From: Burkholderiaceae bacterium
GTDB taxonomy: Bacteria > Pseudomonadota > Gammaproteobacteria > Burkholderiales > Burkholderiaceae_C
DNA length: 64,000 nucleotides
NCBI GenBank assembly: GCA_024235915.1
Contig: JACKLO010000015.1
Location: forward strand, 119,472 to 183,471
Direction of reading: 5' to 3'
This document shows, in pieces, positions 35,352 through 43,225 of this stretch. The position numbers were made by a program, and so were the translations under genes. Numbering within the stretch: position 1 is the stretch's first letter; each line of letters begins with the position of its first letter. The notes beneath the pieces are model-generated. The model was not told where the DNA came from, ran no database searches, and saw nothing but the letters and a program-made list of their open reading frames with translations.

Positions 35352-35936
35352 ATGGCCGGCATCGCCTTTCGCGAACCCGAGGTCGAGGACGCGGCGCGCA
35401 TCCTGCGCTGGCGCACCGATCCACGGGTGGCGGCCATGATGACCGGCGAGGTGGCCGATGATCTGGCAGCCCAGCAGCGCTGGCTCGAAGCCTGCCGCAC
35501 ACGGCCCGACTACTGCCACTGGATCGTCGAGATCGGCGGCGAGCCGGCGGGTCTGCTGAGCCTGGCTGGCTACCAGCCGGAGAGCCGCCGCAGCAGCTGG
35601 GGCTTCTACATTGGTGACGAGAGCCGGCTGGGCTTTGGCGGTTTCATCCCGCCGCACTTCTACAACTGGGCTTTCGGTCGCCTGGGCCTGGAGACGCTGG
35701 ACGCCGAGGTCTTCGAACAAAACCGGGCCGTGATCGACCTGCACCGTCTGCATGGGTACCGCGAACGCCCCGAGGCGGACCGCACCGTGCTCAAGCAGGG
35801 CGAGTCGCGCCGACTGGTGGCGCTGAGCCTGCACCGGGACGACTGGAATCGGCAGCGCTACCGGCGCTTCGACGCCGACTTTCCCACCGCCACCTGGGCG
35901 GCGCGACCCGCTCACCTGGCCGTCCAGGCCGGGTAA
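35352..35936 (+). CDS. GNAT N-acyltransferase, PseH-like
   Basis: The product is 194 residues of the GNAT fold, with FREPEVEDAARILRWRTDPRVAAMM at the N-terminus and GFYIGDESRLGFGGFIPPHFYNWAFGRLGLETLDAEVFEQN as the core, matching PseH-type and RimJ-like enzymes. In the pseudaminic acid pathway, PseH N-acylates the C4 amine made by PseC. Its position after the ligase makes either acetyl-CoA or a carrier-bound acyl group a possible donor. It follows the ligase by 15 bases. Confidence 0.75.
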   Translation: MAGIAFREPEVEDAARILRWRTDPRVAAMMTGEVADDLAAQQRWLEACRTRPDYCHWIVEIGGEPAGLLSLAGYQPESRRSSWGFYIGDESRLGFGGFIPPHFYNWAFGRLGLETLDAEVFEQNRAVIDLHRLHGYRERPEADRTVLKQGESRRLVALSLHRDDWNRQRYRRFDADFPTATWAARPAHLAVQAG

Positions 35937-36053
35937 GCGCAGCGAAGCCCCGTCTTTTCCCCCTTTAGCGCGGGCGCCTGCCGGCCATCATGGCGGCAAC
36001 GCCGTGGGCGGCTCCTGGCCGCTCGCCAGAACCCCAGCTTGAGGATCCCCGCC

Positions 36054-37097
36054 ATGAAGATCGGCCAGCGCGAGATCGGACGCGATCACCGGCCCTATGT
36101 GATCGCCGAGATGTCCGGCAACCACAACCAGTCGCTGGACCGCGCACTGGCCATCGTGGACGCCGCGGCCGCTTCGGGGGCCGACGCGATCAAGCTGCAG
36201 ACCTACACCGCCGAAACGATGACGCTGGACCTGGACGCCCCCGGTTTCGTCATCGACGATGCGGCCAGCCTGTGGCGCGGCCGGCAACTGTTCGACCTCT
36301 ACCGCGAGGCGCACACGCCCTGGGATTGGCACCGGCCAATCATCGAGCGCGCCGCGTCGCACGGCCTGCACTGCTTCAGCACGCCCTTCGACGAGACGGC
36401 GGTCGACTTCCTCGAGTCGCTGGACGTGCCGGCCTACAAGATCGCCAGCTTCGAGTGCACTGACCTTCCGTTGGTGCGCAAGGTGGCCGCCACGGGCAAG
36501 CCGATGATCATCTCCACTGGCATGGCCTCGTTGGCGGAGATCGACGAGACCGTACGGACCGCGCGCGCGCACGGTTGCAACGACCTGGTGCTGCTCAAGT
36601 GCACCAGCACCTACCCGGCCACGCCCGGCAACACCAATCTGCGCACGATCCCGCACCTGCGCGAGGCGTTCGGCTGCGAGGTCGGCCTGTCCGACCACAC
36701 GATGGGCTGCGGCGCCGCCGTGGCCGCGGTGGCGCTGGGCGCGGTCGTGGTGGAGAAGCACTTCACGCTGCGTCGCGCCGACGGCGGCGTGGACAGCACC
36801 TTCTCGCTCGAGCCAGAGGAACTGCAGCAGCTGCGCACCGAGACCGAACGTGCCTGGCAGGCGATGGGCAGCGTGACGTACGGCGGCACGGCCGCCGAGG
36901 ACGCTTCGCGCAAGCACCGGCGTACGTTGTACGTGGCACGCGACATCGCCGAAGGCGAGCCGCTGACGGCCGAGAACCTGCGCATCGTCCGACCCGGCTT
37001 CGGTCTGCCGCCGAAATACTTCGACGTCATGCTGGGCAAGCGCGTCAACCAGCCACTGCGTGCCGGCACGCCGCTGGCCTGGGCCCACGTGGCCTGA
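36054..37097 (+). CDS. pseI: Pseudaminic acid synthase PseI (NeuB family)
   Basis: PseI condenses the free diacetamido-trideoxy sugar with phosphoenolpyruvate to form the nonulosonic acid. The product is 347 residues from ATG at 36054. YVIAEMSGNHNQSLDRAL at the N-terminus, AIKLQTYTAETMT, FSTPFDETAVDFLE, IISTGMASLAEI and KCTSTYPATP give the NeuB TIM-barrel. The C-terminal SAF-like antifreeze domain (residues ~285-347, RRTLYVARDIAEGEPLTAENL) is present. PseI-like rather than NeuB-like is inferred from the pse neighbours. A 117-base gap separates it from pseH, possibly with its own promoter. Confidence 0.93.
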   Translation: MKIGQREIGRDHRPYVIAEMSGNHNQSLDRALAIVDAAAASGADAIKLQTYTAETMTLDLDAPGFVIDDAASLWRGRQLFDLYREAHTPWDWHRPIIERAASHGLHCFSTPFDETAVDFLESLDVPAYKIASFECTDLPLVRKVAATGKPMIISTGMASLAEIDETVRTARAHGCNDLVLLKCTSTYPATPGNTNLRTIPHLREAFGCEVGLSDHTMGCGAAVAAVALGAVVVEKHFTLRRADGGVDSTFSLEPEELQQLRTETERAWQAMGSVTYGGTAAEDASRKHRRTLYVARDIAEGEPLTAENLRIVRPGFGLPPKYFDVMLGKRVNQPLRAGTPLAWAHVA

Positions 37098-37112
37098 ACC
37101 GGACGGCCTGCG

Positions 37113-38147
37113 ATGTCGGTGCGTGTCGCAATCGTCGGCTGCGGGTTGATCGGCAGTGCCTGGGACGAGGATGTCTCCTGCCACAGCGCGCCGCGGACGC
37201 ACGCCGCCGCGTTTGCCTACCACCAGGACGCCAAGCTTGTGGCGGTCTGCGACCAAGACGCTTCACGCGCCGCGGCGGCCGGAGCCCGGTGGGACGTCCG
37301 GGCGTTCTCCGAACTCGACCAGATGTTGGCCAGCACCGAGATCGACCTGCTCGTGGTTGCCACGCCGGCCACGGTGCGACAAACGGTGGTGGCCAGCGCC
37401 CTGGCCAGCGGCATACGCGCATTCGTGATCGAGAAGCCTCTGGCACCAGCACTGCCCGAGGCCCGGGCCCTGGTGGACCTGCTGGACCAGGCGGGCGCTC
37501 GCGCACTTGTGAACCACACGCGTCACTGGGACCCCAGCATGGCCGCGCTGCGCGAGCGCATCCGGCAAGGCGATCTGGGTCAGCTGCAACGTGCGGTGGC
37601 GTACTACGGCAAAGGCACCAATCACACAGGCTCGCACATGGTCGACCTCGTGGGCATGTTGTGCGACGCGCAACCGGTGGCCGCCAGGGCCGCCGCTGCG
37701 CCGCTGCCTGCCGGCGAAGCCGCCTGGTGCAACGGCACCGACCCGACGCTGGACGGCCAGATCCGCTGGCAGCGTCGCGACGGTTCATCGCTTCAGCTCG
37801 ACCTGCTGGCCACCGATTGCCGTGCCTTCACGGAGTTCCGGCTGCGCCTGATCGGCAGCTCGGCCTGCGTGGAGCTCTCGCTAGGGGGCCGGCGGATCGA
37901 CTGGACGCCGCTGACCGACGACCCCGATTTCGCGGGCTACCGCATTCCCGGCACGGCACAGGCGCTGACCGCCGATGCGCGCCTGGCGATGCAGCACATG
38001 GCCGACGATGCGGTGCGGATGGCCCGTGACCCTGGCCACCGCCCCGACTGCGGCGCCCACGACGCAATGCGCACCGCCTGCGCGGTCCAGGCTCTGCGCG
38101 ACTCCCACCGCGATGGCGGGCCCTGGTGCCCGCTGCAAACCTCCTGA
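37113..38147 (+). CDS. Gfo/Idh/MocA-family NAD(P)-dependent sugar oxidoreductase
   Basis: The product is 344 residues. The Rossmann motif VAIVGCGLIGSA opens the protein. FVIEKPLAPALPEA near residue 108 contains the EKP lysine motif, and NHTRHWDPSM and NHTGSHMVDLVGM are near the active site. Family members oxidise or reduce sugar hydroxyls, often at C3 of nucleotide sugars before transamination (WlbA type). It lies between pseI and a DegT aminotransferase, with 15- and 22-base gaps, so a keto-sugar for that aminotransferase is a reasonable guess. Confidence 0.78.
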   Translation: MSVRVAIVGCGLIGSAWDEDVSCHSAPRTHAAAFAYHQDAKLVAVCDQDASRAAAAGARWDVRAFSELDQMLASTEIDLLVVATPATVRQTVVASALASGIRAFVIEKPLAPALPEARALVDLLDQAGARALVNHTRHWDPSMAALRERIRQGDLGQLQRAVAYYGKGTNHTGSHMVDLVGMLCDAQPVAARAAAAPLPAGEAAWCNGTDPTLDGQIRWQRRDGSSLQLDLLATDCRAFTEFRLRLIGSSACVELSLGGRRIDWTPLTDDPDFAGYRIPGTAQALTADARLAMQHMADDAVRMARDPGHRPDCGAHDAMRTACAVQALRDSHRDGGPWCPLQTS

Positions 38148-38169
38148 GCTCCTTCCGACTGGAAACCCG

Positions 38170-39516
38170 ATGACCATCGCCACCCCCACCCGACCGGCAC
38201 TGGCCCTCCAGGGCGGCACGCCGCAACGCCGCGTCCCCTTTCCGCTGCGGCGCACGATGGGCGAGGCCGAGAAGCGCGCCGTCATGGAGGTGATGGACAG
38301 CGACAACCTCTCCACCTTCTTCGGCAGCCCGGGCGCGCAGTGGCTCGGCGGCCCCAAGGTGCGGGCCTTCGAGCGCAAGTGGGCCGACATTTACGGCTTC
38401 CGCCACGCGATCTCGGTCAACTCCTGGACCACCGGGCTGCAGACCGCGGTCGGCGCCGTCGGAATCGGGCCGGGCGACGAAGTCATCGTCTCGCCGTACA
38501 CGATGTCGGCCAGTGCGACCGCGATCCTGTTCTACGGCGGCATCCCGGTCTTCGCCGATGTCGATCCGACCACCTTCAACCTCAGTGCCGAGACGATCGC
38601 ACCGCGCATCACCGCGCGCACCAAGGCGATCATGGTCGTGCACATCTTCGGTCAGGCAGCCGACATGGACCCGATCATGGCGCTGGCGCGGCGCCATGGC
38701 CTGAAGGTGATCGAGGACGCCGCGCAGGCGCCCGGCGTGCACTACAAGGGCCGTCCGGTCGGTGCCATCGGTGATGTCGGGGGCTTCAGCCTGAACTACC
38801 ACAAGCACATCCACACGGGCGAAGGTGGCATGCTGGTCACCAACGACGACCGCGTCGCACAGCGATGCCAGATGATCCGCAACCACGCGGAGAACCTGGT
38901 CGAAGCGCTGCAGGTGGAAGACCTGGACAACATGATCGGGTCGAACTACCGCCTCACTGAATTGCAGGCCGCGATCGGCATCGCCCAGCTCGACCGGCTC
39001 GACGACCTGGTGGCCCACCGCCAGCGACTGGCGCGTCATTTCGGCGAGCAACTGGCCGGTTTGCCCGGCCTGACACCGGCACCTGAGGTGCCGGGCGCCG
39101 GCCACGCCTACTACGTGTACCCGATGACCTACGACGCCTCGGTCACCGGTGTGCCGCGCGCGCGCTTCATCGAAGCCGTCAACGCCGAACTGCCCAAGGC
39201 GGATCATTGGGACCAGGTGGGTCTGTCGGGCGGCTACGTGCGTCCGCTCTACCTTTCGCCCGTGTACCAGCGGCGCGTTGCGCTGGGCAGCCAGGGCTTC
39301 CCGTGGAACCAGAACCCCGGCATCGACTACGACTACACCAAGGGCATCTGTCCGGCGGTGGAGCGTCTGCACGAGCACACGCTGCTGCTGACCCCGCTGA
39401 TCCGCGAGCCCATGACCCTGTCCGACGTCGACGACCTCGCGGCGGCGATCCGAAAGGTGATGAGCCACCTGGACGACCTGCGCCAACCCGACGCGGCCAC
39501 GGCGAACGCCGCCTGA
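38170..39516 (+). CDS. Second DegT/DnrJ/EryC1/StrS sugar aminotransferase
   Basis: The product is 448 residues, longer than PseC and clearly not a duplicate of it. VNSWTTGLQTAVGAVGIGPGDEV near residue 81, VIEDAAQAPGVHYKG near 180 and LNYHKHIHTGEGG with PLP Lys212 are the class motifs. The C-terminal part has extra aromatic-rich segments (LSPVYQRRV). It probably transaminates a keto sugar supplied by the upstream oxidoreductase. This would give a second amino sugar beside the pseudaminic-type acid, or a modified version of it. Confidence 0.82.
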   Translation: MTIATPTRPALALQGGTPQRRVPFPLRRTMGEAEKRAVMEVMDSDNLSTFFGSPGAQWLGGPKVRAFERKWADIYGFRHAISVNSWTTGLQTAVGAVGIGPGDEVIVSPYTMSASATAILFYGGIPVFADVDPTTFNLSAETIAPRITARTKAIMVVHIFGQAADMDPIMALARRHGLKVIEDAAQAPGVHYKGRPVGAIGDVGGFSLNYHKHIHTGEGGMLVTNDDRVAQRCQMIRNHAENLVEALQVEDLDNMIGSNYRLTELQAAIGIAQLDRLDDLVAHRQRLARHFGEQLAGLPGLTPAPEVPGAGHAYYVYPMTYDASVTGVPRARFIEAVNAELPKADHWDQVGLSGGYVRPLYLSPVYQRRVALGSQGFPWNQNPGIDYDYTKGICPAVERLHEHTLLLTPLIREPMTLSDVDDLAAAIRKVMSHLDDLRQPDAATANAA

Positions 39517-39538
39517 TCAACGCACAGGAGCCGTGACG

Positions 39539-40495
39539 GTGAGCACACTGACCCTGGCCGAGATCGACGACGACATCGCCTGGGACGCCGCGATCGAGGC
39601 CTCGGAACAGGCCACGGTCTTTGCACGCTCGGCGCACCTGCAGGCCCTGGGCCTGCCGCTGCGCCGCCTGGCGGTGCGTGCCGGTGGCCGCACGGTGGCC
39701 CTTCTGCCGCTGGTGCTGGACGCGACCCGGGAGCACGTCGTGGCCGCCCCGTTCACGCCCTACCTCGGCCCGCTGTTCGTCCACGAGCCCGCCGCGCTGC
39801 CGCGCCAGCGGGTGCTGGACGAGTACCGCATCGGGGAGTTCCTGGTCACCGAACTGACCGGGCGTTACCCGCGCATCGCGATGGGCCTGCACTGGACGGT
39901 GCAGGACCTCCGACCCTTCCTCTGGCACAACTACCACGAGGCCGGCGCGCCGCGCTTCACGGTGTCGCCGCGCTACACGGCGGTGCTCGACGTCGCAGAC
40001 GCCGACGTCGACCGCCTGGCGGCCGACGCGCGCGCCTGCCGCCGGCAGGAACTGCGCAAGGCGTCGGCCCATGTGCTGCGAGAGCACACGGACCCCGACG
40101 AATTCCTGCGTCTTTACCGCGCCACCTTCGAGCGTCAGGACATCGCCTTGCCGGCCGCCATGCTGGCGCAGGTGCGGCGCATCACCGAGGCGGCGCTGGC
40201 CCATGGCTACGGGCGTCTGAGCGCCTGCGAAACACCCGACGGCCCCGCGTCGATGAATCTCTTCGTCTACGACCGCCGCCGGGCCTACTACCTGTTCGCG
40301 GCCAACGACCCGGCGCAGCGGGCCACCGGCGCCGCCACCCGCCTGATGTTCGACAACCTGGCCGAGGCCGGGCGGCGCGGCCTGGCCGAAGTGGACTTCG
40401 TCGGCGTCAACTCACCCAACCGCGGCGACTTCAAGCTCAGCTTCAACCCCGGGCTGCGGCTGTACTTCGACGTCGCGCTGAACCCGCCGCCGTGA
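39539..40495 (+). CDS. FemAB/GNAT-fold N-acyltransferase
   Basis: The product is 318 residues starting at GTG 39539, which is 8 bases after GGAG. A GTG at 39533 is too close to that site. The double-GNAT pattern of the BioF2/FemAB-like acyltransferases is visible: MGLHWTVQDLRPFLWHNY near 117, RRQELRKASAH near 168, and NLFVYDRRRAYYLFAANDPAQRATGAATRLMFDNL near 240. These proteins acylate amino sugars or amino acids. Following the aminotransferase, it is a candidate for acylating the new amino group. The stop overlaps the next gene start. Confidence 0.7.
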   Translation: MSTLTLAEIDDDIAWDAAIEASEQATVFARSAHLQALGLPLRRLAVRAGGRTVALLPLVLDATREHVVAAPFTPYLGPLFVHEPAALPRQRVLDEYRIGEFLVTELTGRYPRIAMGLHWTVQDLRPFLWHNYHEAGAPRFTVSPRYTAVLDVADADVDRLAADARACRRQELRKASAHVLREHTDPDEFLRLYRATFERQDIALPAAMLAQVRRITEAALAHGYGRLSACETPDGPASMNLFVYDRRRAYYLFAANDPAQRATGAATRLMFDNLAEAGRRGLAEVDFVGVNSPNRGDFKLSFNPGLRLYFDVALNPPP

Positions 40496-41391
40496 CCCGC
40501 ATCGCCATCGTCGCCCACGACGCCGGCGGCGCCGAGTTGATCAGCAGCTGGCTGCGCCGTGGCGTCGAGCCCGGCGTCGAACCGCGGCTGGCGCTCGCCG
40601 GCCCGGCACTGAAGGTCTTCGAGCGCAAGCTGGGTACCCGGCCGAACCTGACGCTGGCCGACGCATTGCACGGCGCGGACCGCCTGTTGACCGGCACAGG
40701 CTGGCAGTCGGACCTGGAATTCGACGCGCTGGAGGCCGCGCGGCGCCTGGGCCTGCCGTCTGCGTCCTTCATCGACCACTGGGTCAACTACCGCGCACGG
40801 TTCGAGCGTCACGGCCGCACTGTGTTTCCCGACGAACTTTGGGTGGGTGACGACGACGCGGCCGCCGTGGCCCGGCGCGACCTGCCGGAGCTGACGCAGC
40901 GGCGGGTCGACAACCCCTACTTCGCCGACATCCGGGACGAACTGGCCCTGCTGCCGAGGCACACACCCGATCCAGCCGGCCTGCATGTGCTCTACGTCTG
41001 CGAGCCAATCCGCGAGCACGCGCTGGCACGCTATGGCAACGAGCGGCACTGGGGCTACACCGAAGAAGAGGCACTGGCCTTCTGCCTGGACCGGCTGCCC
41101 CACCTCGGCTTTCCCGTGGCCCAGGTCACCGTGCGCCGCCACCCGGCCGAACCCGCCACGAAGTACCTGGACGTCGCCGCCCGCTCGCCTGTCCCGCTGC
41201 GTTGGGGCGGCGGTGCCCCCTTGGTGGCCGAGGTGGCCGCCAGCGACTGCGTGATCGGCTGCAACAGCATGGCGATGGTGATCGGGCTGCTGGCCGGCCG
41301 GCGCGTCCTGAGCGCCATCCCGCCGGGCGGCGGTGACTGTGTGCTGCCCCAACGCGCGATCTCGCTGCTGCGCGACCTCCCCGTGCGCTGA
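40492..41391 (+). CDS. Uncharacterised glycosyltransferase/hydrolase-like protein of the nonulosonate locus
   Basis: The product is 299 residues, GTG start overlapping the previous stop by 4 bases. The layout suggests a GT-B-type fold: IAIVAHDAGGAELISSWL at the N-terminus, FIDHWVNYRARF and PDELWVGDDDAA in the middle, then AQVTVRRHPAEPATKYLDVA and VAASDCVIGCNSMAMVIGLLAGRRVLS near the end. The last part resembles the nucleotide-binding half of polysaccharide enzymes. No metal or DxD motif is diagnostic. As the last gene of the operon it may transfer or process the nonulosonic acid, but that is inference from position only. Confidence 0.5.
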   Translation: MTRIAIVAHDAGGAELISSWLRRGVEPGVEPRLALAGPALKVFERKLGTRPNLTLADALHGADRLLTGTGWQSDLEFDALEAARRLGLPSASFIDHWVNYRARFERHGRTVFPDELWVGDDDAAAVARRDLPELTQRRVDNPYFADIRDELALLPRHTPDPAGLHVLYVCEPIREHALARYGNERHWGYTEEEALAFCLDRLPHLGFPVAQVTVRRHPAEPATKYLDVAARSPVPLRWGGGAPLVAEVAASDCVIGCNSMAMVIGLLAGRRVLSAIPPGGGDCVLPQRAISLLRDLPVR

Positions 41392-41430
41392 CACCAACAC
41401 CGTCGGGCCGCCGTCGCGGCGGCACCGGGA

Positions 41431-43146
41431 TCAGAGGTACGCGCGCAAGGGCAGTGCCTGCGTACCCAGCGCCACATAGCGCTGGAACTGTTCACGGCGC
41501 AGGCGGTGGAAGCTGACCGGGTCGGCGTGCAGTTCGTCGAGCTGCCGCAGCGCTTCGTCGAGGCCGATCCGAGGCACCACGGAAGGCACGATGGTGCCGG
41601 TCTCGCGCTTGGTGAAGCGGCTGATGACCGGGTTGATCACGGGAATGCCGCGCTGCAGCAGTTCCAGGGCTGCCGAGGTCGGCGCGTCGTACATCAGTGC
41701 AAGGTCACACCGCGGCGCGAACTCGGCCATGCTGCCCAGGCCGCTGCCGGCCAGGTCTTCATCGCGCAGCTCGCAGTGCTCGGCCAGCGCGTGGAACAGC
41801 GTGATGCCGGGCCGCGATCGCAGCGCCAGCGTGAGCCCGCGTGCGCGGCACCACTGCACGATGCGCCGGATCCCGGCCAGGTAGGCCGGAAAGTCGACCA
41901 CCGGGATGCCCGACAGCGAGATCCCGTTGAGCACCAGGCCCACGGTCTGCAGCGGCTGCGCAGGCACGGGCTCGAACTTCAGCGTGGCCGGGTAGTCCAG
42001 CAGGTGCTGCTGCGGGCGGCGCCCGTCGAGGTCCAGCACCGCTTCGCCCTGCACAGGGTGGTGCAGCAGCGTGGCGCCTGGCGCCGGGAAGTCGAGGTCG
42101 GTGGACGTCTTGGAATGCGGCAGCAGCAGCACCGGCACACGGTGCCGCTGTGCAAACGCGAGCAGCGGGCCGTGCCAGCCGGTGTCATGGTCCGACAGCA
42201 GCAGGCGCGCTGGCGGCCGCGGCCCCAGGCGGTCGTCCAACAGCTGATCGGTCAGCAGCTGCATGCGGTAGGTGTCGGCAATGGCGTCGACCTGTCGCGC
42301 CCGGTACGACGGCGCCGTCAACCAGCCGGACAGCCAGGTTTCGATCCGGTCACGCAATGCCGCCATCGGGGCCTCGGCGCGCCGGCGAAGCTCGTCGCTG
42401 GCCTGCTCGCCTTGCGCTTCAGGTTCGATCCACGACAAGGTGGCGGCCGACTGGATCTCCACATCCCAGTAGCGGGCCTTCAGCCGCACCACCGGGCGGC
42501 CTGCGGCCTGCAACTCGGCATCGAAGTAGGCGGCGTCGTACAGGCAGGTCGGCAGGTGGGCCAGCACCCAGTCGTCGCCCAGCCCTTCGAGGGCGGCGAT
42601 GGCCGTCTCGCCGAGGTCTGGCGCCGGTGGCCGCAAGGCGTCGTTGGCCCGATACGGGTAGGCCCGCATGGCCACGCCGTGCCGGTGCAGATGCTGCATC
42701 AGCAGCACCGGGGTCACGAAGGACGGCAGGTACAGCAGCTGGGCCTGGTCGCTGACCGGCACGATGACTTCGGCACCTGCGGCCAGCCGGCCGAGCTCGT
42801 CGGCGCAGGCGGCGAACAGGGCATCGAACCACTGCAGCCCGAAGGCCAGGTAGAACAGGTTCAGGTGCTGCCAGCCGCGCAGGGACCGCCCTGCCCATTC
42901 GGGGCCGAGAGCGGCATCGAGGTCGGATTCCAGCGCCGAGGCCGCAGCGTGGGCCTTGGCGTCGCGCTCGGCGTAGTCGGGGCCGGCAGGCGGTGCCACG
43001 CAATGCACCGGCCCCAGCCCGGCCACGGTGACCTTGTCGACGAGCGCCGGGTCGAAGACGACGAAGCGCGCGTCGCCGCGGCCCAGGCCGAGTTTGGACG
43101 CGACCGCCAGGTCGCCGGCATGGAAGAGGACGAAGACGGGTTTCAT
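41431..43146 (-). CDS. Uncharacterised glycosyltransferase-like protein downstream of the giant repeat gene
   Basis: The product is 571 residues, not confidently assignable. The N-terminal half is mixed alpha/beta without a signal peptide. The C-terminal half has ARLLLSDHDTGWHGPLLAFAQRHRVPVLLLPHSKTSTDL near residue 318 and CDLALMYDAPTSAALELLQRGIPVINPV near 480. The Asp-Ser/Thr-rich turn and G-I-P pattern recall the sugar-nucleotide domain of GT-B enzymes. It starts only 79 bases after the giant octapeptide gene on the same strand, so it may be co-transcribed and act on that protein. It converges with the nonulosonate operon. Confidence 0.5.
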   Translation of the reverse strand: MKPVFVLFHAGDLAVASKLGLGRGDARFVVFDPALVDKVTVAGLGPVHCVAPPAGPDYAERDAKAHAAASALESDLDAALGPEWAGRSLRGWQHLNLFYLAFGLQWFDALFAACADELGRLAAGAEVIVPVSDQAQLLYLPSFVTPVLLMQHLHRHGVAMRAYPYRANDALRPPAPDLGETAIAALEGLGDDWVLAHLPTCLYDAAYFDAELQAAGRPVVRLKARYWDVEIQSAATLSWIEPEAQGEQASDELRRRAEAPMAALRDRIETWLSGWLTAPSYRARQVDAIADTYRMQLLTDQLLDDRLGPRPPARLLLSDHDTGWHGPLLAFAQRHRVPVLLLPHSKTSTDLDFPAPGATLLHHPVQGEAVLDLDGRRPQQHLLDYPATLKFEPVPAQPLQTVGLVLNGISLSGIPVVDFPAYLAGIRRIVQWCRARGLTLALRSRPGITLFHALAEHCELRDEDLAGSGLGSMAEFAPRCDLALMYDAPTSAALELLQRGIPVINPVISRFTKRETGTIVPSVVPRIGLDEALRQLDELHADPVSFHRLRREQFQRYVALGTQALPLRAYL

Positions 43147-43188
43147 GGCGCCTGCCCAGTCTAGGCAGACGCCTGCGCCCCGATCGGC

Positions 43189-43218
43189 GGAACAGCGCCG
43201 CCGAAGCGACGCTGTTCC
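43189..43218 (-). terminator. Hairpin after the giant repeat gene
   Basis: A 9-bp stem GGAACAGCG/CGCTGTTCC with a 12-base loop lies just past the stop codon at 43226. There is no U-tract, so it may attenuate rather than stop transcription into the downstream gene. Confidence 0.4.
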
Positions 43219-43225
43219 GGGCCGG

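Noticed and set aside
36054..37097. Calling this gene neuB (sialic acid) or a legionaminic acid synthase.
   Set aside because: The neighbouring inverting dehydratase, PseC-type aminotransferase, PseF and PseG point to the pseudaminic branch. Legionaminic-specific genes were not seen.
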